Shown one piece after another: positions 48,641 through 61,089 of a stretch of DNA of 64,000 nt. The stretch's first letter is position 1, and every line of letters begins with the position of its first letter. Location of the stretch: positions 620,001 through 684,000 of the forward strand of contig JAVTVJ010000023.1 in the NCBI GenBank assembly GCA_034509425.1, written 5' to 3'. The position numbers and the translations under genes are program-made. This DNA is from Eopsaltria australis. Lineage: Eukaryota > Chordata > Aves > Passeriformes > Petroicidae. The notes beneath the pieces are model-generated. The model worked only from the letters and a program-made list of their open reading frames with translations. It had not been told where the DNA came from and searched no databases.

Positions 48641-50659
48641 TGACTTTTCTCCTGGAAAACGATTAAGACAGAGTTAGGAGATAAATGAACATTGAATGTG
48701 CATTTTCACAGTGTTGCTGGTGTTCTTTTTTTCCCCCCTCTTCTTTTTCTTTTAAAGTCCCAGACTGCTTCCATCTCCTTTTCACTGTTCACTTCTGATG
48801 AAGTGTCAGATGTCTGATATAATTCTGAAGCTTCATCCAGGCCTTGTTGTTTGGTAATTGCTTCTCCTCCTCTATGAGCTCACCTCTCACCCCAGTTCAG
48901 CACACCCAGCTCTGAGGGGCAGGGTCATGGTGGCTTGTCCCAAGCTAAGTCCTAGATCAGTCCTAAATCCAGCTGCTTAGGAATACCTGGGTGGGATTTA
49001 AAACAGTCGTGGCTCAGATTTGTGCAGCTGTTACTCAGACATGGAAAAGATGATGTTTCTTACCTTTAGATGAATTCACATCTATGAAAGGTTTAAACAG
49101 CACTGGGGGAAGTAATCTGCTCACTCCTATATTTGAAGATAATATCTGTGTAAGGAATGTATGTGTCCTGGGCACACCCTGTGATCTGTGGAGGGACAAG
49201 AGGCCAACTTGAACCCCAGGCTGGCTGAAGTGCCCTTCCATCCCCACAGATGGCAGAGGGACCCTGGTGTGATGGACTCCTACATAGCTCAGTAGATTGG
49301 TGATGTTAGATAGGTGACACTGAACACTTTGCTATGGCCCGAGCAGGACTGCTATGCTGGTTTTAGAGATGCTTTTATAAATGTCTAAAAAATGCTTCTC
49401 CCTAACCTAAAGTGAGCATGGAGTCCTAGATTGCAACATGCCCAGTGCGGTGCCAAATTCATTCCCCCACCTTGCTTGCAGAGGAAAAGTAATTTTCAGG
49501 CTGAGATAGCCACTGGCTCCCCTTGTTGCTGAGCTGCCTCATGGTCAGTGAGTGAGCCTTAGGATGTTTTCAGAGCCTAAACTAATCCAAATAGCTCAGC
49601 TGAGGGAGAAGAGAAGGACCCAAATGACACTGGCTCAGTTATCCTTGAGGACTTTCTATTTTACTGGCTTTGGTGCTTTAGCTGAATCTACCAGCCCTTA
49701 CCCTTCTGCAAAGTGTGCATTGGTAGAAGTTGATAGCCCTAAGGTGAGGGAGTCCTGGCATTGGCTTTAATGAGGGAGCTGACTTGAGTGTACTGATGTG
49801 CAAACAAAGGCTTTGTGAGAGGACCTGTGCTCCTGAATCTAATTCTGTGTGCTTCACTGCTCCAGAGAGTCACTTGTCTGGGACTGGGAGAGTTGCATAT
49901 TGTTATGCCTAATTTTAGGAGCTGTCTAGGAAATGACCTTCCCAGTCTCCAGGCTGAATAGGACTGACACTAGCCTCCCCTTGTGTCCATGAGCCATTTA
50001 CATGTTATGTTAAGGGACAGCATAGCTCAGATCATGGTGCTTTTCAGAGAAAGGTGATAGTTCCACTATCAGCTGAGATTTAATACTTCCACAGCAGGCA
50101 AAGCCTGTCGTATCAATTTGTTGTTCTGGCCCATTCCCAGGCAACATTCCCTGGTACAAAAGCTTCTATTGTTGCCATTGGGCTGGTTCCTAATATGCTA
50201 AATGCTTCCTTCCTCACAGAAGGGTAATGTGCAGTATGGAATACAATTTTAAGGCTTGTAGATTATAACAAATGCTCAGCAGCCCAACAGAGCAGACTGT
50301 GATAATTATGGAAATCTTAGGAGCTGCCTGAAGATTAGCAGGAGATGGAGAAATTAGTCTACTATTGCAAGCTTTAATTCTTCCAATTATCTAAAACACA
50401 TTTATTAAAACATTCTATCTTTTGGCAAGAGAAACTTTGATTAAAATTTGTTGAGGAAAGAGGAGGTAAAGGAATAGCTCCCTGACTCAGGAAATCATAC
50501 CTGTCCTGTGGAGGGCTGCTGTACCATGTGGTTATGCCTGTATGAGAGAATTAAACACTTTTAAGGGACTGGATTTAAATCAGAGAATAATAAATGGGTT
50601 TAGTGGGGGTTCTTGTAGTTCAAGCCCAAGAATGGTGTGACCTTGCCCAATATACCCTG
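48641..50659. other. Non-coding DNA, nothing firmly recognised
   Basis: A pyrimidine tract lies at 48723-48755. The stretch 50.06-50.46 kb is AT-rich, non-repetitive and looks undecayed, so it may include conserved non-coding sequence. No gene is supported. Confidence 0.5.
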
Positions 50660-51000
50660 AAAATATCCCAAGGATGTGGCTTCCACAGGCTCTCTGGGCG
50701 ACTTGTTCCAGGGCTTACCCACTTTGGTGGTGAAAAATTCAGCTTGGTTGGGTTTTCCCTTGTTGCAGCTTGTGACCTTTGCATCTTGTCCTCTCTCTGT
50801 GCAGTTCTGGGAAGGATCTGGTGTTCTCTTCAATAACCAACTCCATTAGGAAGTGCAAGTCTGCAGTCAGGTCCTGCCCTTAATCTTTCCCAGACTAAAC
50901 AAACATACTTTCATTACCCTTCTGTGTTATGTGCTCCAGCCCTCTAATCATCTTGGTGGTCTTCCTGGTGAACTCTCTCCAGTTTTTCAGCATCTGGGAT
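50660..51000 (-). mobile_element. CR1 LINE fragment, diverged, antisense
   Basis: The complement of a CR1 3' portion: 'tggcttccacaggctctctg', 'ggcgacttgttccagggctt', 'ttgttgcagcttgtgacctt', 'tgcatcttgtcctctctctg', 'gtgctccagccctctaatca' and 'cctggtgaactctctccagt'. The blocks are in the correct order, with losses between them. An old copy; its 3' end is not clearly preserved. Confidence 0.85.
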
Positions 51001-53040
51001 TTCTGTGAGTGCTGGTGAGATAGGAATCATCAGTGCCTTGGCTGCTGGAGTGAGGAGGATTTCAGCACATGCTTAGAATGTCTCTAAGTGCTTTCCTGGA
51101 GCTGGAACAAAGCTGTAACCGCAGAGGTTTTGAAGTTGCTCAGGGTGTTGTTCAGCTGGATTTTGAGCAACACCAAGAACAGAGATTACACAATTTCATT
51201 GTAAAAGGATCTGGGACAGCTCAGAAATTGTCCTTGGGAGGTGACTATTTCTCACTGTTGACTTTAAAGAGATGCAAACATTGATAGTCCAGATTTTGAT
51301 GTAAATTTAAATGCCCTATTATGAGGTTGATGCCTGCAAGATGACATCCATACACAGTCTAAGTCTCAGCTTAGATCTGCTTCTCTAGGGGTGGGTGGCA
51401 AGTCAGGTGTGAACAGGGGAGAGCAGGTATGCTCTCCTCTGCTCATTGGTGTGGGAGTTTGGGTTTGAATGAGGATGTTGCATGGGTATTGTGGTGGTAA
51501 ATGTGTTCCAAATAGGGAAGGCAGAAGTGTGAAAACTTTGTATCACCCACATTAGAAGTGGGTAAATTCCCATTTCCTGTATTTACTCTGGAGAATACCA
51601 ATTTTCAGATGAGTGGATGTTTCACCTGGTGACTGAAACATTGTCAGATATGACTTTGAGGAGTGTGATGTGGTGCTAAAATATGGGGATTTTTTTTGCT
51701 TTTCAAAGATCCAAGTCACCTGAAAACATCAAACTGGATTTGAGTCAATATTACCCTTCTCAATGATGGACGTATTAGTTAAGCACTTCAAAAGCTTCCA
51801 GCTCACACAGGCCTTCATTCTACCTTTGGAAGGATTGCCATGGACCAGCTACCTCCAGCACTTTTTGGGAAGACTGTGCCCTTCCATCTTCCTTTGAGGT
51901 TTTGATTGAGAGCTGGATGAAGGCTTGGAGTGGCCATGAGAACCTGATGACAGCCATGTATCCTGTCTGCACAGGAGCTACACTGAGAGTTGCTCCAAAT
52001 TTCGATGATCCTGTCCCACTCCATCTCATCTGAAAAACATCTTGATACCCAGGCTGGGTCAAGCCTGAATGAAAAACAATTCCATTGCACTCTTGTTAGG
52101 TCGAGTGTCTTAACAGAAAGAAACAGGCTTTAAAACTCTTCCAACCAGCCCTTCTGCCTGGGTCGGACAGGTTGCTGAAATGCTCTTTGTATCACTGTTG
52201 GTTTTGTAAATCCCTGGATCACAGAGTTGTATGTGAGGCTCTGAGTAGCAGATCAGTCTCTTTTAGCTGTTGTTCCCAGATGGGTTTGCTGAATTAAGTA
52301 TCCCAGGAGCTACCATTTTTCTCTTTTCCTGTGGGGAACAAGAACTGCTGGGATGAATTATTTCAGTCTTGTGCGATCTTAGAGTCACTAAGCTCTGAAA
52401 GCTGCTCTTTGGAATTGTTAATCTGTTTTCAGCAATTGTTCCTTGCTGTCCTGCTCTTTGCCATCCTGAGGAAGATTCCCATCCCACCTAAATGCTCTGT
52501 TTTTCTTTGGAGAATAATTCTGCTTGACCCCCATGACTTTAAAAACAACACATAGAAGGTTTTTGGTGCTTTTACCCACTGCTTAGCCAAGATATAACAG
52601 TTCTGTTGTTCTTCAATGCACGGAAAGTAATGTCTACTCTGAAACTGTATCCAAGAAGTTTCTCTCCTTGTTACAGTGCATGTTGTGGAAACCCAAGACT
52701 TGTGCCCTTCATTTATCCTCTGGGAGGGACAGTTCTGCTCCACAGAACCTGAGGCATTCTGCCAATTCCCCACTGTTGTTTTCATCCCCTGACCTTTCTC
52801 CTGACTTACCCCCCCTCCCACCTCAAGGGTGAGAAGGAAGATGGAGTTACAGCTTCCTGGACATTTGGCTGTTTCGTCTTTTGTACATCACTTTGTGGCT
52901 GACAGGACATTATTTTTCTTCTTCAGAAAATGCCTTGCATGCTAATCTCTGTGCATTAGCTGATCACAACATAAATGCTTGTCCATTAATCCAGTGCCTT
53001 CCTGTGTGTCTTTCACTCCATGTTCTCCAGCATTCTCCTG
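51001..53040. other. Non-coding DNA, nothing recognised
   Basis: The 130-codon minus-strand frame at 52429-52821 and the overlapping plus-strand frames have no recognisable domain. Nothing else is seen. Confidence 0.5.
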
Positions 53041-53162
53041 TTTCACTTTTCCCCCTCTTTTTTCTTTAGCTCTGTTTAATACAATCCATCTCAGTACCAC
53101 AACTCCAGGCTATGGAAACAGGGATAGGTACTGTAATCTGATTGATAGACTCAGTTAATAAA
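53041..53162 (+). other. Strong splice-acceptor-like site with a short possible exon
   Basis: A long pyrimidine run ending 'ctcttttttctttag' has its AG at 53068-53069. The 58 bases that follow reach a weak donor, GATAG|GTACTG, at 53127-53128. If joined in phase 1 to the exon at 12501-12600, the frame stays open across the 58 bases, but the peptide is unrecognised. An AATAAA at 53157-53162 would instead fit a terminal non-coding exon. This is an isolated signal and could be chance. Confidence 0.15.
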
Positions 53163-53335
53163 CCTGCCACCTGAAGCACTCTGCAAAGGCCAGTCTTCAT
53201 GGGACTGTGACAATGATGTCCCTTTTCACTATTTCTTTGTCTGCTAATAATAGAGGTCAATTGACTTTTCTGCTGTACTAACATGTTAACTAATATGCTC
53301 CAGCTTATTTCCAGAGAATACAATGACTGCTGTTG

Positions 53336-53370
53336 CTATTTTTATTATTATTATTATTTTTATTGTTATT
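53336..53370. repeat. (TTA)n/(TTG)n simple repeat
   Basis: 'tttttattattattattatt' continues into 'tttattgttatt'. It is a short interrupted trinucleotide microsatellite. Confidence 0.9.
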
Positions 53371-53569
53371 GCTCCTTTACCTTCTGATAGTTTGGGTAGC
53401 TCGAGAGCAAAACTCAGTGCAAAGTAGGTTTGGGATTTCTCTGTCCTAACTTCTTCTGAGATTACCATGCAGACTTCTGTATCTGAGATCCTCATCCTGG
53501 GCTCTCTGTATAGGCACTGCAGAGATGTCTGCACTTTAAGCATCATGCAAGAGCAGCTGTACCAGCTTG

Positions 53570-53660
53570 AACTAAGGGACCATCACAAGCACTCTGGACA
53601 ACCTATTCTAGTGTCTGAGCAGCCTCACAGCTCAAGAACTTCTTAAATCAAGAGTTGTAT
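53570..53660 (-). mobile_element. Possible CR1 LINE fragment, antisense
   Basis: 'ctctggacaacctattctag' followed by 'tgtctgagcagcctcacagc' and 'tcaagaacttctt' parallels the CR1 complement '...tgggcaacctgttccagtgtctgaccaccctcacagtaaagaacttctt'. It is short and diverged, so only moderately sure. Confidence 0.55.
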
Positions 53661-54959
53661 GTGAGTTCAATGGCTCTTGATGGGTTTTTCTTTCATTCAT
53701 GGATGTTGTGGTGTTTTCGGTCTGTGTGAATGTTTGAAATGCAGTGGCCACAAGTGCCACAGTTCAGCTTTGCAGGTAGTAAGAAAATTCCCCCTTTTGT
53801 TTCACCAACCTTTTTTATTTTAATTGAAAGAAAGAGCACTTTCAATCCCTTCATCTCCCTTCCTCACTTCCATTTTCTGTGTGATCTGTCTCACCTGCCA
53901 GTTGCCTGTCATCCAGGTAGAAGAGAGTTAGTTGCAATTTAACACCTTTGTCTTAAATGTTTTCTAAGTTCTCTGCGCGATTTCTAAGTGGGGAGAGAGG
54001 TGGAAAGCAGATCTAGTAATGCAGACACTCTTCTGGGTATGAGTGTTGAATAGTTATACAGTGACACAACTGTGGTTTCTGCATTGCCTTCTATTCTTTC
54101 CTAACAATTCCTAGGTTTTTTCCCCCTGGTTATTAGTCAGTATTGTTTTTTACATTTTCACAGAACTGTTACTATTCCAAGACTCCTATCATGTGTTGCT
54201 TTGAATTTACTTACATTGACTTCCATTTGGGATTTTTGACCAAACTTCAGTACCTGAAGTAAACTTGACAGAACTTTCACTGTGTGACACTTCAGACCTG
54301 GCCTGGATGTATGCTTTAGCATAAGACATTACAGGAATGCCTGCCTCATTTTTCTCCTTTTTGCTGAGAGATTGCTTGTGGTGATACAGGAAGGCATTTG
54401 TTGAGATTTGGAGAATGAACTTCAGAAGGAGTAGTCATGCAGGCTACAAGGCAAAGCTGTAGGCTGTGAAACATCTGGACACTAAATCATTATGTGAAAC
54501 TCATGATAAATTTTTCTGATTTCGTTATCTAAAACCATATTCCTGTAGCACTCTCCATGTTTGCATCAGAGTAAATCTAATTAATGAACACAGATGTGAA
54601 GACTAAACAAATCCTGAAAGGTGATATTGCTACAGTGCTTACCCAGCAGAGTGCCAAGTGCCATTTCCATTGTCTGGAGTAGCAGTTTGCTTGAACGATA
54701 AAGCTGTTTACAAAGGTCAGGGATGCTGCTTGTGCAGGAGATGTACCTGGGAGGGCCTTTCCTTGCTTCCCTGAACTCTGTTGCAGGACAGTTCAAGTAT
54801 AACTAATAGGCATCTCTGTGTGATCAGAGCTGAGATGATGCTGAAATGCACCTGGGGTCATGGCAAACAGAAATCCTACTTTGGATAAAGTTTTTTTTTT
54901 CCCCCAAGTTGTATTAAAGGAGACTGGGGCTTGTCAATGCATCCTGAGAAGCGATTATA
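53661..54959. other. Non-coding DNA, nothing recognised
   Basis: No gene is seen. A short poly-T/C run precedes the next CR1 at about 54891-54905. Confidence 0.5.
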
Positions 54960-55795
54960 TCACAGAATGACTGAGGTTGGAAGATCACAGAGTCATAAAA
55001 TCATTTAGTTAAAAAAGACCTCTAAGATCATCTTGTCCAGCCTATCTGCTTAGAGCAGGTTCACCTACAGCAGGTTGTTCAGGACTCTGTCTAGTTGGAT
55101 TTTGAATATCTGGAAGGTTGGAGACTCCACAATATCTCTGGGCAACCCAGTCCAGAGTTTGATCACTCTCACAGTTACACATATGTGTCTAAATGGAATA
55201 CCAATGAGAAGAGTCTGGCTCTGTGTTTTTCACTCCCTGTCCCATCAGTTATTTATACACACTGAGAAGATCTCCCTGAACCTTTTCTTGTCCAGTCTAA
55301 GCAGCCCCAGCTTTCTCAGCCTCTCTTTATGTAACAGATGCTCCATCCCTTGAGCTTTGTGGCCCTTTGTTGGACTCATGCTGGTGTGTCCATGTCTCTT
55401 TTGCACAGGGGAATCCAGAACTGGACACAACACTCCAGCTGTGTCTCACCAGTGCAGAGGGGGGGCTTTCCTCTCCTGATCTGCTGCTGATGCTCCTACC
55501 AAAGGCTGGCTTTGTTATGAGGGCACATTACTGGCTTGTGGTCGCCTTGGCATCCACCAGGACACCGTGGTTCATTTCTACCAAGCTGCTTTTCAGCCTG
55601 TTGTTCCCCAACATGGTGCACAGGGGTATTCCTCCCTATGAGCAATCTTGGCATTTTCCTTTAGTTAAAATTAGTGAGATTTCTGTTTGCTCATTTCTGC
55701 AGACTGTCAAGATTCCATGTGAATGACAGAACAACCATCTATCAACTGCTGCTTCCAGTTCTGTGTCCTCTGCAAATATGCAGATACCATGCACA
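54960..55795 (-). mobile_element. CR1 LINE fragment, long, antisense
   Basis: About 835 bp of the CR1 complement from the 3' UTR into ORF2. It reads 'atcacagaatgactgaggtt', 'caatatctctgggcaaccca', 'cagccccagctttctcagcc', 'tgctccatcccttgagcttt', 'agaactggacacaacactcc', 'gagggcacattactggcttg' and, at the 5' limit, 'tgtgtcctctgcaaatatgc', the complement of the motif C region of reverse transcriptase. Many substitutions and gaps make it non-coding. The 119-codon plus-strand frame at 55367-55726 is antisense to this relic and spurious. Confidence 0.95.
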
Positions 55796-56987
55796 GGTTC
55801 AGAGCAGTGTAACAGAAAACAGAACATTAGGCTCAATAGCAGAAAACCTGGGTGCAGTTCCCTGTCCTCACCCAGACCAGGATAATGTAGGAGGGGATAT
55901 TCTTCAATCTAAGGTGTGTGAAGAGAAAAAAACAAAACAAACAAACCCCAAAAAGCCCAAATCATCTTTTGTGGGGAGGGATGATGTGTCTGAATCCAGC
56001 ATGGGGTTGGGATAAGGCTGGGTTGTGCACTGAGATCCAGCAACTCGGAAATGCTCCCAGGTCTTGCATTTTAATCACAGTTTTTAGCTGTAACACTGTC
56101 CATGTATGAGCACAATCCTCACTGACTTTTCCAGCAGCTGCCCCTGAAGCTGTTTGGGCCTGTGGTGTATTTTGGTCTGGAGCACAATAGGTACAAGGAA
56201 AACGTGCAGTGTGGATGTAGCTGCTGTTACAGCTGGGAGGCAAAGAGCCCTTCAAAATGTTACTCTGCTAAAGAGATCCCTTTCTCTAATCTATTAGTCA
56301 AAACAACTGCTCTGTGTCAAAGCAGCACAAATAGCTTTTAGCCAAAAAGCTTTTCTAGCTGCTGTTCTGCTGGGGCCTTCCTGCCCTGCCTGACTGCTGT
56401 CCCCATACAAGGGGTGAGTGCAGTACTTGGCTTCATAAATTCCACTGTCGGCTTTCTATTGTCCCTTTGTTCTTCGTTGCCAAGGAAGCCAAATATTATT
56501 TCTGTCCTTGAAAGAAGTTGCAAATATGGGGAATGGCTTCAGTTAGAGGTGGGGAGGAAAATCCTTTTGTGTTCTTTCTTATTGCCTTTATAGAGCTGAT
56601 TTGGGTGATGCAGTAGAACGGGGCTGTTCTGTCTTTTCTCTCTTAGTCAGATGTCTTTATTATTATTATTAACTTATATTCCAGACTAAGCAGTTCCCTC
56701 TCTTTGTGTATCCTTTCATCCCCTTTGTCACATCCTGAAGTGCTACTGAGTGGTCCTGAATAAAAATCAGCCTGCATTTATATCTCTTTATCCCCAGGCT
56801 TTCTGTGACCCCTGCTACTTCACATTCTCAGGCCCTTATTTATTCCCATGGATGTAGATGTGGGATCACCTTCAGCTGATATTTGGAAAACTGAGGTGCA
56901 GGTGAAACTGATACCAGATGAAGCAGATGAAGTGTACTGGGAGCTCCTTCTGGCCCTGTGGCTTCCAGACAGAGGTGACCATTCTTG
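55796..56987. other. Non-coding DNA with short simple repeats
   Basis: An A-rich run (aaaacaaaacaaacaaaccc) lies near 55927-55946 and a short (TTA)n at 56656-56676. No gene is recognised. Confidence 0.5.
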
Positions 56988-57099
56988 ATCACAGAATCAG
57001 AGAATGGTTTGGGTTGAAAGGAACCTTAAATCTCGTTCCAACCCCCTGCCATGAGCACGGACACCTTCCACTAGACCAGGTTGCTCAAAGCTTTCCAAT
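56988..57099 (-). mobile_element. CR1 LINE fragment, 3' end, antisense
   Basis: 'gatcacagaatcagagaatg' then 'gtttgggttgaaaggaacct', 'gttccaaccccctgccatga' and 'ccactagaccaggttgctca'. It is the mirror counterpart of the 11.6-kb copy and is only 112 bp long. Preservation of the 3' end suggests a relatively young insertion. Confidence 0.95.
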
Positions 57100-57949
57100 T
57101 GAGCACCAGGAAGGTATAGCTTCTTTAGCAGGTAGAAAGGAAACTCCTGCATTAATACTTGATCTTCAGCTCAAGGTACAGAGATGGTCCTGCCTTTACT
57201 CCCAAGTGCTAATGTCCTGTCTTTTCCAGGAGGAACATATGGTAACTTGAGGTTAGGTGACTTCAGGCTGCCTGGGCAGTGTTACAGCTTGGACTGGTGA
57301 TACTCAAGATGCCTGTCTCTCATTAGTATTGTTTATATCAAACAATAAAAGAGCAATTTACCTGTGAAATAATCATTCCTGCTATCCTGACAACATTTAT
57401 CATGGCTTAAAGTTGTCCGGTTGCTGGTGAATAATAAATTCCCTCCTGGCTGAAGTCAATGGCTTAAACAGCAGATGCTGATCTGGTAGTTTTGCCTGGT
57501 TGTGGCAGATACAACACACTGCATGTTCTGTTAAGGTAATACTTGAGGTTTTAGCCAGGTCATCAGAGATAGAGCACATCAGAAAATAGGAGAGACTTAT
57601 GCAAACCTACTTTTTCATCTCCTTTTCTTTTACCCTGCTCTTTTTACAGCCTTTCTGAGTCATATTTTTTTCCTGAATAATTTTTTTCCCTTTCTGCAAG
57701 CAGGTGTGATTTGGAGGTAGATCACATGGGCACATAAAGACAGGCCGCTTACAAAAGGATAGTCTTGTTCATAATCTTTATCTTTTCTCCTTTTTACTAT
57801 TTTAAGGCTGTTCTCTGTTCCTCCAGTTTCAAGTGACCCAGTCTCCACAATCCTTCCAGCTAATTCTTGCTGTCAGGATAAGCTTCTGGGACCACACTTC
57901 TAACTGACAAATGAGAAAGAGATTTTTTTTTTATGTCTATTCTAACCTG
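57100..57949. other. Non-coding DNA, nothing recognised
   Basis: No gene or repeat is visible. Confidence 0.5.
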
Positions 57950-58067
57950 TGTCTCCTTTTGTTTTCCCTTTTTCATTTCCTTCTTTTCCCCTTACTCTCC
58001 TTTATCCTTTCACTGTTTAGCCTTTTCTATCTTGTCTCAGTCTCTACTCATTTTCTTTCCTCTCTTG
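57950..58067. repeat. Pyrimidine-rich (T/C) tract
   Basis: About 118 bp that is roughly 85-90% T or C on the plus strand. It includes 'cttactctcctttatccttt' and an acceptor-like 'cactgtttag' ending at 58020. Long polypyrimidine tracts can form triplex DNA or serve as splicing-regulator sites. I see no exon following it. Confidence 0.75.
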
Positions 58068-61016
58068 GGGTTCATAAAGCTGCCAAGGCCTGGCCAAAGC
58101 AAAGAGAAATATGCATTTCACAGGCAAAGGTCATGCAGAGGGCAGCATCATAGCTCTTATGCAGGTCCTGGGGAAAAGGATGCAAGTTTGTTTCAGAGCT
58201 GTTGCTTTCATTAAATTTGACAAATCTACCCTCAATACGAATAAATAAATAAAATATGGAATGTAAAGCAGAAGGAAAAGGGAGATGTGAAAATCCCAGT
58301 GCTGGAAAGAAGCTTTTGCCTAACTTTTGAATTGTCTTGGGATGCGAGTTCTGGGAGAATTAAGCATGAGGTCTCTAATGTGGAGGGAAATCACAAATGT
58401 GGGTTCACTGCAGTGTCCCAGCAGAGCTCATGCTGTATGTCTGTGAGCAGTATCTGCCCTTCCCAACACAGGCTGTGGTTTGTCATTACCACCCAAAATT
58501 TTCTGCTTCTTCACTGGAAAAACTGCCAGGTGGGAAAGAAATCCAGAATGATTTGACCTCCTTGAGTGTGGAGGTTGCCAATGCTACCTATCATTGCACA
58601 GCACCAAATGAGGGAGCCTTGAATTTCAGTTTGCAAGGCAAAAAAAGGTTCTAATAAAAAAGAAATGTCCATTGTAGTGTTGAACTGCTTTTTAAAATCA
58701 GCGGGGGAGACTACAACCTGACTGGGAGAATTTTCCTGTAGGAAAACTCTTTCCTGCCAAGTTGGTATTTGCACATGTAACTCACACTGTATTATTTCCT
58801 GCAAGGTAACAGGATTTCAGATTTGCTCTCTGGGATCACAAGAATTGTTCAACATTTTCACCTGTCAGTTGAAATCTCCATTTTTCAGGGATGTGTGGTC
58901 ACTCTGAGAGCCCCAGAGCTGGCTCCTGGCACTGTGTGCAAAGCACTCACATCTGCTTGTGATGGCTTTAGCAGCAGCTCCCGTGGGGTTATGCACTTTT
59001 GCCTTCCCTCCTGCCACTTGCCCCAGTCTAAATAAATCTGCCATTGCCCTGTACTCATAATCTTGTCAGAATAATTTCTTCTGAATGAGCAGAAACCTGT
59101 TCATTCAGTGTTGGTGTTTCTTAGCCCTTGTCAGATTGTCATGGCTTAGTTCTTGATTTGCTTAAAGGATTGGTCAGTGTCCATAAAGTCCTGTCTGTCA
59201 CTTGTGTGGTCAAACAACCACTTTCTTTGCCCCAGTGTGATATGCTGTGCAAAAGCTTTCTTTTAATTTGGGTGGTAACAAGATACTTCCCTGTCACTCC
59301 CAGTAAAGCTGTGGGCAAAGGCTGGGCTGATTTCAGGCACATCTTCTGCTGTATCTGTGTTGAGGCTCACAGTTTTAGAATGGCTGATTTATAGTTCCAT
59401 TGCTACATGTTCTGGTACAAAAATAAACCTTTCCCTCTGTGTTTGCAGTGGTGAAAGTCTGGGTTTTGGTCAAATTGGACCCTTCCCAAACTTCCCAGGT
59501 TGGTGCTCTGTCTCTCACTGTCACATTGTGTGGGGACATGAAGGAGCTGTCACAGACTTTACCAGAGATAAACATCATCTGCTTTTGTGACAGATGCCAA
59601 ATATTTCCTATTTCCAGAGAAGATTTGGGACTGAATTTTCATTGGTATGTGGTAAACTGATAAATCCCATGCTTTTAAAATACTAGAGAAAAAAAAGGTG
59701 CATTCACTGGGCATGAGGGTGCAGCAGGGAGCTGCTGTCAGGCACTGTGCTTGCCAGCATTGGCTTCTGATATAGCTAAGGAGGGCCTAAGAAGGGGTTT
59801 AATGGAGATAGAGGTGCCAAATGACACAAATTTGATTTCAGAAATTTTAGTGTCTGAACCAGAAGGTGCAGAACAGTTATCAGTCTCTTTCCCTAAGATA
59901 TAGTGATGCTTCTAGGAAAGGCTGAGTGTGGGGACAGATCCTGTTTAAACTCTTAAACCTGGCTGCAGGAAGACCCCAAGCTTTGGGATTGTTTTTTTCT
60001 TAGCTAGGTTCTTTCCATTTACATTTTAATTTTGTAATGATGTTGGTTTTCAAGGTTGAATTTTCCATAAGAATTTGTCACCTAAAGGGGTGGGATCAAA
60101 AGGACCTTATTGTGAAATTACAAGTCCAAATGAACACCAGTGAGACTTGTATAAATGAGGAAAGGTGCATTGGTAGCTATGTATGTACCATGAAGAATTA
60201 TATGGGTATAATTAAGGCAGACTAATTATATCACTGTAGTTCTGCTGTTAAAAATCTCTTGTATATAAACCACCTAGATAAAACTGTCCTTTGAATAAAA
60301 TAAATCTGCTATAACTTAATTTAGAAGAGCTACATGGCCGTGGTGGTGTGAGTGCTTTATTGCTACTTAGAATGCAATGGCAAGGCCAGAGTGAGCAGTG
60401 CTGTGATTTATGTGTGAGATGAGTGTGTTTTGGAAAGGACTTGGTTGAGAGCCAAGGAGACAGAGCCAGCTGAAGCTGCTCAGGAAGTATCACCCATGTC
60501 GTTCCCCCAGCTGTAAAGTGATGACCTTAAGCCTTGCTGCAGCTGCATCTCTGGAATGAAATAGTGCCCAGCTTGTCACAGTGTGTGGAATTGACCTTTG
60601 GGAACTGTTGGAAGTATTCTCTAAATCTCTCTCAAAATCACAGCTCTCATTCTCCAAGTACTGAACAAACCCCATGAGGCTTCCCAAGATGACCTGGTTA
60701 TGCTATAAGATGTGTTTTATAAATTTGATTGGGCTACGTGCAATATAATTTATATATCTGACACAGAATACATACTACTGCAAGTTATCCTCTCTTCAAT
60801 TAAAGCAAGATATTAATATTTATAATGCTGTAACACTACATTTTACTTACATAATATATTAATATTTATGAAGTTATGACATTATTCTAACAAAGCCTTC
60901 TAAGAAATTTATTACTGCAAAGAACGAACTCCTCAGTTATAGTGGGGTTTGGGTTCTCCTGCAACTTAAATTAGGTAAAACATTCTGCAAAGTTGCTTGG
61001 TTGTTTTTTTACCACA
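58068..61016. other. Non-coding DNA with AT-rich patch
   Basis: An (AATA)n run lies near 58241-58255. An AT-rich patch at 60730-60875 holds two copies of TATTAATATTTAT (60811-60823 and 60857-60869). No gene is recognised. Confidence 0.5.
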
Positions 61017-61089
61017 CATGTGCGTGTGCATATGTCTACATATAAAAATATCTTTTATATATGTACATACACATCTGTACACACACATG
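61017..61089. repeat. Imperfect inverted repeat of alternating purine-pyrimidine
   Basis: The left arm (61017-61047, catgtgcgtgtgcatatg...) is largely complementary to the right arm (61053-61089, ...catctgtacacacacatg), around a short A/T centre. The alternating TG/CA/TA composition makes some self-complementarity expected. It could extrude as a cruciform or form Z-DNA. Confidence 0.7.

Noticed and set aside
55367..55726. 119-codon plus-strand frame
   Set aside because: Antisense to a CR1 relic; the openness comes from the repeat's composition.
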